In this document: piece by piece, positions 1-6,924 of the stretch
How the letters are laid out: every line of letters begins with the position of its first letter
Position numbering within the stretch: the stretch's first letter is position 1
Source of the DNA: Leptolinea sp964397625
GTDB lineage: Bacteria; Chloroflexota; Anaerolineae; Anaerolineales; Anaerolineaceae
Assembly (NCBI GenBank): GCA_964397625.1
Contig: CAYNJT010000101.1
Span: 1-8,221 of the forward strand
Direction: 5' to 3'
DNA: 8,221 bases
Notes under the pieces: model-generated
What the model saw: the letters and a program-made list of their open reading frames with translations, nothing else
What the model was told of the DNA's origin: nothing
Database searches by the model: none
Translations under genes and position numbers: made by a program

Positions 1-19
1 CCTTCCGGGTGGAAATACC

Positions 20-26
20 GGAGGAG
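20..26 (+). promoter_or_regulatory. Ribosome binding site of aroF
   Basis: GGAGGAG lies 7 bases before the ATG at 34. It decides the start: the reading frame is open to the left edge of the window, and further ATG codons occur at 37, 46 and 52, but only 34 has ideal spacing. Confidence 0.8.
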
Positions 27-33
27 AGTCGAA

Positions 34-1044
34 ATGATGGTCGTAATGAATATGGACGCAACAAAAGAACAGATTGATGCCGTGGTCACCCGGGTGGAAG
101 CCAACAAGTATAAAGTGATTGTCAATACCGGGGAAGAACGCACGGTGATCGCCGTAGTGGGACCCAATCCTTCCGCTCTGCGGGAACAGATCATGTTCAT
201 GCCGGGCGTGGATCATACCGTGCCTATATCCCGCCCGTACAAAGTGGCTTCACGCGAGTTCATCCCGGAAAACACCGTGTTTCCGCTGGATGGGTTTGAG
301 ATCGGCGGGGATGAGGTGGTGCTTATTGCCGGTCCATGCGCGGTGGAAAGCCGTTCGCAACTATTGGAAGCCGCGCACGCCGTCAAGGAAGCCGGCGCGC
401 ATGCCCTGCGGGGCGGGGCGTTCAAACCGCGTTCTTCACCGTATAGCTTCCAGGGATTGGGTGAAGAAGGCCTGGAGATTTTGGCGGAAGCCCGCGAACA
501 AACCGGTTTGCCTGTTTTCACGGAAGTCATGGCGCCTGAACAGGTGCCATTGGTCGCCCGCTATGCCGATGTACTGCAGATTGGCGCGCGTAACATGCAG
601 AACTTCTCTCTGCTGCATGCCGCCGGTGAATGTGACAAGCCGGTGCTCCTGAAACGCGGACCATCCGCGTTGATTGAAGAACTGCTCATGGCTGCCGAGT
701 ACATCCTTTCGCATGGCAATCGCCGGGTAATGCTCTGCGAACGCGGCGTGCGCACCTTTGAAACCACCACACGCAATACCACTGATATCAACGCCATTCC
801 CGTGTTGAAAAACCTGACCCACCTTCCCGTGATTCTGGACCCCAGCCACAGCACCGGTCATGCCGACCTGGTCTCGCCGGTGGCGCGCGCGGGCATTGCC
901 GCAGGCGCTGATGGATTAATCATTGAAGTCCACCCCAACCCAAAGGAAGCCCTTTCCGACGGCGGCCAGTCACTTACACCGGAAAAATTCGCCATTCTGG
1001 TCAAACAGGCCAAAGGGATCGCCCGGGAAGTGGGACGGAAATAA
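34..1044 (+). CDS. aroF: 3-deoxy-7-phosphoheptulonate (DAHP) synthase, type I beta with N-terminal regulatory domain
   Basis: It catalyses the first shikimate step, the aldol-like condensation of phosphoenolpyruvate and erythrose-4-phosphate to DAHP, in the cytoplasm and with a divalent metal. Residues 1 to about 70 look like the ferredoxin-like domain of the Thermotoga maritima type, which carries feedback inhibition by tyrosine or phenylalanine in that family. The TIM-barrel follows: GPCAVES (100-106), KPRSSPYSFQG (131-141), QIGARNMQNF (182-191), LLKRG (205-209), LCERGVRTFE (234-243), DPSHSTG (269-275) and EVHPNPKEALSDGGQSL (298-314). Expected metal ligands are Cys102, His272, Glu298 and Asp309, all present. 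The 336-residue length fits the T. maritima enzyme closely from its first methionine, which supports the chosen start together with a strong SD. There is no fused chorismate mutase domain. As the first visible gene of the operon, and the only one with a recognisable allosteric module, it is the likely control point. Some annotations call this enzyme aroG or aroA(f). Confidence 0.95.
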   Translation: MMVVMNMDATKEQIDAVVTRVEANKYKVIVNTGEERTVIAVVGPNPSALREQIMFMPGVDHTVPISRPYKVASREFIPENTVFPLDGFEIGGDEVVLIAGPCAVESRSQLLEAAHAVKEAGAHALRGGAFKPRSSPYSFQGLGEEGLEILAEAREQTGLPVFTEVMAPEQVPLVARYADVLQIGARNMQNFSLLHAAGECDKPVLLKRGPSALIEELLMAAEYILSHGNRRVMLCERGVRTFETTTRNTTDINAIPVLKNLTHLPVILDPSHSTGHADLVSPVARAGIAAGADGLIIEVHPNPKEALSDGGQSLTPEKFAILVKQAKGIAREVGRK

Positions 1045-1045
1045 G

Positions 1046-1924
1046 ATGTCTGATGAAGGTCCTGGCTTTTTTACGGATAATCACGTGGCTATCTTCGGTT
1101 TGGGACTGATGGGTGGTTCGCTTGCCATGGCGCTGAAAGGCCATTGCCGTCTGTTGACAGGTATTGACCCGGACGCGGCTGCCGTGGAAAGCGCGCTGCG
1201 CAGGGAGATCGTCGATCAGGCAAATGTGCGGGTTGGTTCCCGGCTGGCAGACGTGGATATTGTGATTCTTGCGGCGCCGGTCATTACCATCATTCAGTTG
1301 CTGGAAAAACTTCCAACGTTTGTGCCGGGGAAATGCCTGGTGCTGGATCTTGGATCCACCAAACGCCGCATTTGCTCGGCCATGGAAAAACTTCCCGCCC
1401 GTTTTGACGCCCTGGGCGGACATCCCATGTGCGGCAAGGAGACCGGTGGTCTGGACGGCGCCGATGCTTCACTTTTTGAAGATGCCGCCTTCGTTTTTGT
1501 CCCGATCGAACGAACCACACCGGAAGCGCGCAAAACAGCCGTTGAATTGACCAATTTGTTGGGCTCGCGCGCTGTCTGGATGGACGCGGAAACCCATGAC
1601 CTTCAGGTGGCCGCGACCAGCCATTTACCCTACCTGGCAGCCAACGCGCTGGCTTTCTGCACACCTGTTTCGGCGGCTCCGCTGGCCGCCAGCGGTTTCG
1701 CCAGTGCCACCCGGTTGGCCGTCACTCCTCCATCCATGATGATGGATGTGCTGGACACCAACCGCGATGTCATTCTGCAATCCCTTCGCGTCTATCGCGA
1801 ACATCTACAGCAAATGGAAAATTTGTTATTCACCGGCAATCTTCCCGAATTGCAGCTTTGTCTGGCTGCCGGAGCGGAAAACCGGACCCGTATTGAATCA
1901 TTTGGAAAAGGCAAATCATTATGA
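1046..1924 (+). CDS. tyrA: Prephenate dehydrogenase (TyrA family), monofunctional
   Basis: It oxidatively decarboxylates prephenate (or possibly arogenate) with NAD(P)+ towards tyrosine. The 292-residue protein starts with a Rossmann fold: GLGLMGGS (18-25) and an acidic residue at the end of the second strand (GIDPD, Asp41), which usually favours NAD+. DLGSTK (101-106), GGHPMCGKETGG (124-135; His126 at the conserved catalytic position) and HDLQVAATSHLPYLAA (184-199; His193) are family motifs. There is no ACT or chorismate mutase domain, so direct tyrosine control is not evident. The frame is open upstream to 923 inside aroF. I chose ATG 1046 because it follows the aroF stop by one base, has ACGGA six bases ahead, and begins just before the nucleotide-binding fold. 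Its TGA overlaps the aroA ATG by four bases. Prephenate versus arogenate specificity cannot be read with confidence. Confidence 0.93.
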   Translation: MSDEGPGFFTDNHVAIFGLGLMGGSLAMALKGHCRLLTGIDPDAAAVESALRREIVDQANVRVGSRLADVDIVILAAPVITIIQLLEKLPTFVPGKCLVLDLGSTKRRICSAMEKLPARFDALGGHPMCGKETGGLDGADASLFEDAAFVFVPIERTTPEARKTAVELTNLLGSRAVWMDAETHDLQVAATSHLPYLAANALAFCTPVSAAPLAASGFASATRLAVTPPSMMMDVLDTNRDVILQSLRVYREHLQQMENLLFTGNLPELQLCLAAGAENRTRIESFGKGKSL

Positions 1925-3285
1925 ATTTATCCATTCTTCCCGGACACCCCCTATCAGGGACCGTTTCACTCCCCGGTGACAAATCGCTGTCGCACCGGGC
2001 GGCATTGTTCGCGGCTATGGCGGCCGGACGAAGCCAGATCGACAATTTTCTCGTCTCCGGCGTGACTTCGCAAATGCTTGAAGCGATGACCCGGCTGGGC
2101 ATCATCTGGAAATTGAATGGAACCAGCCTGACTGTAGACGGCAAGGGGCTGGGTGGATTCTCCATTCCCTTTGGCCCATTAAATTGTGGCAATTCTGCCT
2201 CAACATTGCGTTTTTTGGCCGGAGCGCTGGCATCCAGTGGAACACCTGCCGTGCTGGACGGATCCGCCGGTTTGCGCCGCCGCCCGATGGACCGCATTAT
2301 CACCCCATTGCAGCAGATGGGTGTAAATATCAAAGGCAATTCCGGATTTGCTCCCCTGAGCATGGGGGTATCGCAGCTTCCCCTGAGGGGTGGAACTTTT
2401 GAATTGCCCGTAGCCAGCGCGCAGGTGAAGACCTGCCTTCTGCTGGCCGGACTGGCTTCTGCCGAACCGGTGACTATCATTGAACCCGGATTCTCCCGCG
2501 ACCACACCGAGCGAATGTTGACCGGTATGGGAGTGCACATCAAGACGGAAAAAAACGGCACCAACGGATCCTCCCGTTACCTGACCCATCTGACTCCTCC
2601 AGCCGCGCGGTATCCTTTGAAACCCATCACCATGACCCTCCCCGGCGATTTTTCATCGGCTGCTTTTCTCATTGTGGCGGCGTTGATCACCCCCGGATCA
2701 GAAATTACATTGAAAAATGTAGGGTTGAACGCCACCCGCACTGGCCTGCTGGACATCCTGTTGTCCATGGGAGCCGATATCCAGATCACCGCGCAGCCCT
2801 CGCGCAACGGGGAACCGGTGGGCGACCTGACGGTGCGCTCCAGCACCTTAAGAGGCGTCACCGTTTCCGGCGGGCAGGTGGTGCGTATGATTGACGAGTT
2901 CCCCATCTTTGCCGTGGCTGCCGCCTTCGCGGTAGGGACATCCTCCGTGTGTAACGCGGAAGAATTACGGGTCAAAGAATCAGACCGTATTTCCGCTCTT
3001 TGTACTTCATTGCACAACCTGGGTGTGGATGTAAACGAATCGCCCGATGGCTTTACCATCCATGGAACGGGAGAGATCAGGGGTGGAACCGTTAATTCCC
3101 ATGGCGATCACCGTTTGGCCATGTCCATGGCCATTGCCGGACTGGCAGCCCAAAAATCAGTCACCATTGAAAATGCCGAGATCATGAAAGAGTCTTTCCC
3201 TGAATTTGCCGATGTGATCATTAAACTGAGCGGAAGCATGTCGCAAACCGTGGATGCTTCCAGTATGGAAAAGGTATCCGCCTGA
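1921..3285 (+). CDS. aroA: 3-phosphoshikimate 1-carboxyvinyltransferase (EPSP synthase)
   Basis: It transfers the enolpyruvyl group of PEP to shikimate-3-phosphate (sixth step). The 454-residue protein shows the two-domain family motifs in order: PGDKSLSHRA (18-27, with Lys21), CGNSASTLRF (89-98), DGSAGLRRRPM (113-123), ELPVASAQVKT (161-171), PGDFSSAAF (241-249), MIDEFPIFAVAAAFA (323-337, Asp325 and Glu326), RVKESDRI (350-357) and GDHRLAMS (395-402). The SAQVK signature is the form seen in class II enzymes (Bacillus, Agrobacterium CP4), and alanine (Ala93) occupies the position of E. coli Gly96, a main determinant of glyphosate binding. The ATG overlaps the tyrA stop by four bases, and GGAAAAGG lies nine bases upstream. 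The protein runs somewhat past the usual length because of a polar tail after about residue 438. Confidence 0.95.
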   Translation: MNLSILPGHPLSGTVSLPGDKSLSHRAALFAAMAAGRSQIDNFLVSGVTSQMLEAMTRLGIIWKLNGTSLTVDGKGLGGFSIPFGPLNCGNSASTLRFLAGALASSGTPAVLDGSAGLRRRPMDRIITPLQQMGVNIKGNSGFAPLSMGVSQLPLRGGTFELPVASAQVKTCLLLAGLASAEPVTIIEPGFSRDHTERMLTGMGVHIKTEKNGTNGSSRYLTHLTPPAARYPLKPITMTLPGDFSSAAFLIVAALITPGSEITLKNVGLNATRTGLLDILLSMGADIQITAQPSRNGEPVGDLTVRSSTLRGVTVSGGQVVRMIDEFPIFAVAAAFAVGTSSVCNAEELRVKESDRISALCTSLHNLGVDVNESPDGFTIHGTGEIRGGTVNSHGDHRLAMSMAIAGLAAQKSVTIENAEIMKESFPEFADVIIKLSGSMSQTVDASSMEKVSA

Positions 3286-4154
3286 TGGTTCCGGGTAACA
3301 AATTTTTTCGCCTGGGACTGATCGGCTGGCCCCTCGGTCACAGCCTGTCACCGGTGATGCACGAAACCGCCCTCTCGGCGGCTGGGCTGGAAGGCGACTA
3401 CCGCCTGTACCCCATTCCATTGGATAAAGAGGGTGATATCCGGCTGGTTGAAATCCTGGAACGGGTGCGCTCCGGTGAGATTGACGGCCTGAATGTGACT
3501 ATCCCGCATAAGCAGACGGTCATTCCCCTGTTGGATGAGTTGTCTCCCGCCGCGAATGCCATCGGCGCGGTGAATACCATTTTATTCCGCGATGGAAAAC
3601 TGATCGGAGAAAACACCGATTGGATTGGTTTTACCAATGACCTTTCCAAATTTCTTCTAGAAGATATTCCAGCCTCTGACCGAAAAGCTCTGGTGCTGGG
3701 CGCCGGAGGATCCGCGCGCGCGGTGGTTTTTGCCTTAACATTAACCGGCTGGCAGGTAACAGTTGCCGCCCGCCGGTTGGAACAGGCCAGCCGATTGGCC
3801 GCGGATTTCACCTCATCGGATGCCGAAGTCCATTACGTTTTGTTGGATGAAGCTTGCGTGAAATCATCCACGCGGTTGATCGTCAACTCCACCCCACTGG
3901 GAATGATCCCGCGTGTCGCGGATTCACCCTGGCCTGTCGATGCCGGTTTTCCTATGGGCGCGGCACTCTATGACCTGGTCTATAATCCGCCCGAAACCAC
4001 ATTGATGAAAGTCGCCACCGCAAGCGGCCTGCGCACTACCAACGGCCTGGGGATGCTTGCCGGGCAGGCGGCGCGGGCATTTGAGTTGTGGACCGGTATT
4101 AACCTGCCTGTGGAAGTGTTCCGTCAGGCAATTGTTGAAAGGATGCCCGTATGA
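3285..4154 (+). CDS. aroE: Shikimate dehydrogenase (NADP-dependent)
   Basis: It reduces 3-dehydroshikimate to shikimate (fourth step). The substrate domain contains GHSLSPVMH (18-26), NVTIPHK (70-76, where Lys76 is the expected catalytic lysine) and GENTDWIGF (108-116, Asp112 being its partner). The nucleotide domain follows with VLGAGGSARA (137-146) and AARRLEQA (161-168), where the arginines fit recognition of the NADP 2'-phosphate. NSTPLGM (201-207), YDLVYNPPETTLM (229-241) and GLGMLAGQAARAFELWTG (254-271, Gln261) complete the fold. At 289 residues it has ordinary length for AroE rather than YdiB or another paralogue, and its place in the operon agrees. Its ATG shares one base with the aroA TGA (TGATG). 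GGAAAAGG, ten bases ahead, is the same octamer as before aroA. Translation is probably coupled to aroA. Confidence 0.95.
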   Translation: MVPGNKFFRLGLIGWPLGHSLSPVMHETALSAAGLEGDYRLYPIPLDKEGDIRLVEILERVRSGEIDGLNVTIPHKQTVIPLLDELSPAANAIGAVNTILFRDGKLIGENTDWIGFTNDLSKFLLEDIPASDRKALVLGAGGSARAVVFALTLTGWQVTVAARRLEQASRLAADFTSSDAEVHYVLLDEACVKSSTRLIVNSTPLGMIPRVADSPWPVDAGFPMGAALYDLVYNPPETTLMKVATASGLRTTNGLGMLAGQAARAFELWTGINLPVEVFRQAIVERMPV

Positions 4155-5323
4155 CTCTGCGATTTCTCACTGCCGGTGAAAGTCACGGCCCGGCATTGAC
4201 GGCCATTCTCGACGGTTTGCCTGCCGGGCTGGCTATTGACATCGAAGCTATCAACGCAGACCTCTCCCGCCGCCAGAGCGGCACAGGAGCCGGTCCGCGC
4301 ATGAAAATGGAACATGACCGGGCGCTAATTCAGGGGGGTGTGATGGGCGGCCTGACCACCGGCGCGCCGCTCGCCCTGATGATAGAGAATCGCGACCATA
4401 GCCACTGGAAAAGGAAAGATGTTGATCCATTCACAATCCCGCGCCCGGGTCATGCCGACCTGACCGGCGCGGTCAAATTCGGCCTGATCGATCTAAGGCC
4501 CGCGTTGGAAAGGGCCTCCGCGCGCGAAACTGCCGCGCGGGTGGCTATTGGATCGGTATGCCGTCAGCTGCTGGGGCAGTTTGGCATAGCCGTCGGAGGT
4601 TATGTTTGTTCGATCGATGGGATTGATGCGGATATTGATTCCATTCCGTTGGAAGATCGGGTCAGGCAGGCCCGACTGACTGATGTGAACTGCCCTGATC
4701 CACAAGCCGCCGAAGTCATGCAGGCGCGCATCCGTGAAGCCACCCTTGGTAAGGAAACCCTCGGCGGAGTGATCGAAGTGGCAGCCACCGGATTACCCAC
4801 AGGCCTGGGTTCCTACGCCCAGTGGGATCGGAGATTGGAAGCAAAAATTGGCGCGGCAGTTTTAAGTATTCAGGCGATTAAAGGGGTTGAGATCGGCCCG
4901 GCATTTGAGAATTCACGTAAGGCTGGCACCACAGTGCATGACGCCATTCAAACGGATGGCCAGAGCATCACCCGAACATCCAACCGGGCTGGTGGTCTGG
5001 AAGGCGGGATTACCAACGGGCAGCCGTTGATCGTGCGCGCGGCCATGAAGCCCATTGCCACCACCCTTACACCACAGCAATCGGTTGATCTGGCTACCGG
5101 CAAACCGGTTAAAACGAAATACGAGCGTTCCGATTTTTGCCCGGTTCCCCGTGCCGTGGTGGTGGTCGAATCCATGCTGTGTTTTGTGTTAGCCGACGCG
5201 CTGCTCGAAAAACTGGGCGGTGACTCGCTGGATGAGATGCGCCCGCGCTTCGCCTCGTTGAAAACTCTGCGATTGGATGATTTTCACATGGATAAAACCG
5301 CGCATGTCTGGTGGCCGGAATGA
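4151..5323 (+). CDS. aroC: Chorismate synthase
   Basis: It eliminates phosphate from EPSP to give chorismate, the last common step, using reduced FMN. Family signatures are present along the full 390 residues: LTAGESHGPAL (6-16, His12), RRQSGTGAGPRMKMEHD (40-56), RPGHADLTGAVKFG (98-111, His101), RASARETAARVAIG (121-134), RAGGLEGGITNGQPL (279-293) and RSDFCPVPRAVVVVESM (326-342). Its length matches monofunctional bacterial enzymes. No flavin reductase domain is attached, so reduced FMN must come from elsewhere. The ATG overlaps the aroE stop by four bases (ATGA) and AAAGGA stands seven bases upstream. The 3' end overlaps the start of aroKB in the same way. Confidence 0.96.
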   Translation: MTLRFLTAGESHGPALTAILDGLPAGLAIDIEAINADLSRRQSGTGAGPRMKMEHDRALIQGGVMGGLTTGAPLALMIENRDHSHWKRKDVDPFTIPRPGHADLTGAVKFGLIDLRPALERASARETAARVAIGSVCRQLLGQFGIAVGGYVCSIDGIDADIDSIPLEDRVRQARLTDVNCPDPQAAEVMQARIREATLGKETLGGVIEVAATGLPTGLGSYAQWDRRLEAKIGAAVLSIQAIKGVEIGPAFENSRKAGTTVHDAIQTDGQSITRTSNRAGGLEGGITNGQPLIVRAAMKPIATTLTPQQSVDLATGKPVKTKYERSDFCPVPRAVVVVESMLCFVLADALLEKLGGDSLDEMRPRFASLKTLRLDDFHMDKTAHVWWPE

Positions 5324-6924
5324 ATAGCCTGTTCCTGTACGGACCGCCCGGTTGCGGAAAAAGCACCACCGGCCGCATCCTCGCCGCCAATCTAGAGCTG
5401 CCTTTTTTTGACCTGGATGACGAGATTGAAAAAGAAACCGGCAAACCAGTCTGGCAAATCTTCGCGGATGAAAGTGAAACCGGATTTCGCCGTCGTGAGA
5501 CGGATATGCTGCAAAAGTTATCTTCGGGCAAACCGGCTGTGATCGCCTTGGGAGGCGGAACTCTTTTAAATCCCGGGAATCGGCAAATGGTTGAGACCAC
5601 CGGACAGGTCATTGTTCTGGATGCTCCACTTGTGGTGATCCACACTCGCCTTAAGGAAGACCCGAACCAACGGCCGCTGTTGGCCGGTGAACTGGAAAAG
5701 AAACTTAAGAGCCTGCTGGAAGTCCGCGCGGAGCACTACAATTCCTTTCCACATCACGTGGATACCGGAAAGTTGACTGCGGAACATGCCGCCTGGCAGG
5801 TGCAAATCCTTCTGGGAAGGTTTCATATCAGGGGAATAGGTACGATAGGAACCAGTGCGTACGATGTGATTACACAACCTGCTGCCATATCTTCTATCGG
5901 TCAAGAAATGGCAGCACGGAATCTGGCCGGCCCGGCAGTTATCGTCACCGATGATCATGTCGGCCCGTTGTATGCTGACATTGTATTAAGATCTTTACAG
6001 CAAAACGGCATTCCCGCGCAGATCGTACAGATCAGAGCTGGGGAAGAATTCAAGACAATTCAGACGGTTGCTGATTTGTGGAAATCATTCCTGTCGAACC
6101 AGTTGGACCGGCAAAGCACAGTGATCGCCCTGGGCGGCGGCGTGGTCAGCGATCTGGCTGGTTTCGCGGCCGCCACATATTTACGGGGTATCCGCTGGGT
6201 TTGCCTGCCGACCACGCTCCTATCCATGGCAGATGCCTCTCTTGGCGGTAAGACTGGCGCCGACCTGCCGGAGGGCAAGAACCTCATCGGCGCGTTCCAC
6301 GCGCCGTCATTGGTGTTGGCCGACCCGGATGTGTTGTCCACCCTGCCGGAACGGGAGCTGCGTGGCGGACTGGCTGAAGTGATCAAACACGGGGTGATCA
6401 GCGATCGATTGTTGTTCGATGCCTGTCGGGGATTGACAGGATTATCGGTAGAAGAAATTCGTCAAAAACCGCTGGCCGCGGTCATCCGGCGGGCCATGGC
6501 GGTAAAAATCAAGGTAATTGAACAAGATCCTTTTGAGAAAGGCATCCGCGCCATTTTGAACGCGGGTCATACCATCGGTCACGCCATGGAATTGGCCACT
6601 GACTACACCGTCAGTCACGGTGAAGGGGTGTCCATCGGGTTGGTGGTGGAGGCCCGCATGGCTGAAGAATTGGGTGTTGCCCGCTCTGGTCTGGCTGATG
6701 AGATCAGCGCAGTGCTAACAGGGGTGGGTTTGCCTGCGGTCATGCCGGCTGGATTGGACCGTGATATGGTGGAAGCCGCCATCTTTCGCGACAAAAAACG
6801 TTCCGGCAGCGGTGTCAAGTTCGCCCTGCCGGTTGAAATCGGGCAGGCCAGATATGGCCTGTGCCTGACACTGGATGATTTACGGAGAAACCATGCCTTC
6901 AATTCTTGTTTTACACGGACCTAA
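5320..6924 (+). CDS. aroKB: Bifunctional shikimate kinase / 3-dehydroquinate synthase fusion
   Basis: One 534-residue chain carries two non-consecutive pathway enzymes. Residues 1 to about 166 are shikimate kinase (fifth step): Walker A GPPGCGKST (8-16), DLDDEIE (31-37, Asp33), GFRRRE (55-60, Arg57), GGG (78-80), the lid RPLL (118-121) and Arg136. A short linker (about 167-180) leads to 3-dehydroquinate synthase (second step): ALGGGVVSDLAGFAAATYLRG (270-290), PTTLLSMADASLGGKTG (297-313), LAEVIKHG (351-358), LNAGHTIGHAME (413-424) and SHGEGVSIG (432-440). Expected zinc ligands are Glu353, His417 and His433, and Lys356 is also present. The usual KTGVN reads KTGAD here. A GTG at 5311 is possible, but ATG 5320 gives the same ATGA overlap as neighbouring junctions and leaves only one residue before the first strand. 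The last dozen residues are encoded over the aroQ start. The same fusion occurs in Thermotoga. Confidence 0.93.
   Translation: MNSLFLYGPPGCGKSTTGRILAANLELPFFDLDDEIEKETGKPVWQIFADESETGFRRRETDMLQKLSSGKPAVIALGGGTLLNPGNRQMVETTGQVIVLDAPLVVIHTRLKEDPNQRPLLAGELEKKLKSLLEVRAEHYNSFPHHVDTGKLTAEHAAWQVQILLGRFHIRGIGTIGTSAYDVITQPAAISSIGQEMAARNLAGPAVIVTDDHVGPLYADIVLRSLQQNGIPAQIVQIRAGEEFKTIQTVADLWKSFLSNQLDRQSTVIALGGGVVSDLAGFAAATYLRGIRWVCLPTTLLSMADASLGGKTGADLPEGKNLIGAFHAPSLVLADPDVLSTLPERELRGGLAEVIKHGVISDRLLFDACRGLTGLSVEEIRQKPLAAVIRRAMAVKIKVIEQDPFEKGIRAILNAGHTIGHAMELATDYTVSHGEGVSIGLVVEARMAEELGVARSGLADEISAVLTGVGLPAVMPAGLDRDMVEAAIFRDKKRSGSGVKFALPVEIGQARYGLCLTLDDLRRNHAFNSCFTRT
6884..6887 (+). promoter_or_regulatory. 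Ribosome binding site of aroQ inside aroKB
   Basis: GGAG lies five bases before ATG 6893, embedded in the 3' coding end of aroKB. It favours 6893 over the in-frame ATG at 6875, which would add six residues (MIYGET) absent from typical AroQ proteins. Confidence 0.65.

Noticed and set aside
923..1045. N-terminal extension of tyrA starting inside aroF
   Set aside because: The extra 41 residues (MKSTPTQRKPF...) are a frame-shifted reading of the conserved AroF C terminus and would precede the Rossmann fold with no family counterpart.
2352..2390. Repeated TCCCCTGAG and the hairpin CCCCTGAGGGG inside aroA
   Set aside because: Both copies encode ordinary AroA residues (PLS and PLRGG) in frame. The repeat is short, with no sign of a regulatory or mobile element.
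1830..2564. Long antisense open frame (244 codons) across tyrA/aroA
   Set aside because: It lies wholly opposite well-conserved coding sequence, has low-complexity Pro/Ser/Arg-rich composition typical of a shadow frame, and shows no recognisable motif.
5311..5319. GTG start for aroKB three codons upstream
   Set aside because: Possible, but ATG 5320 reproduces the ATGA overlap used elsewhere in the operon and gives the usual short kinase N terminus.
5403..5409. Run of seven T in the kinase part of aroKB as a slippage or phase-variation tract
   Set aside because: The run encodes the Phe-Phe of a normal shikimate kinase strand (PFFDLDD). The frame is intact on both sides and the tract is too short to argue for phase variation.
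5109..5645. Antisense open frame of 178 codons across the aroC/aroKB junction
   Set aside because: It is a shadow of two genes with intact catalytic motifs. It has no family signature of its own.
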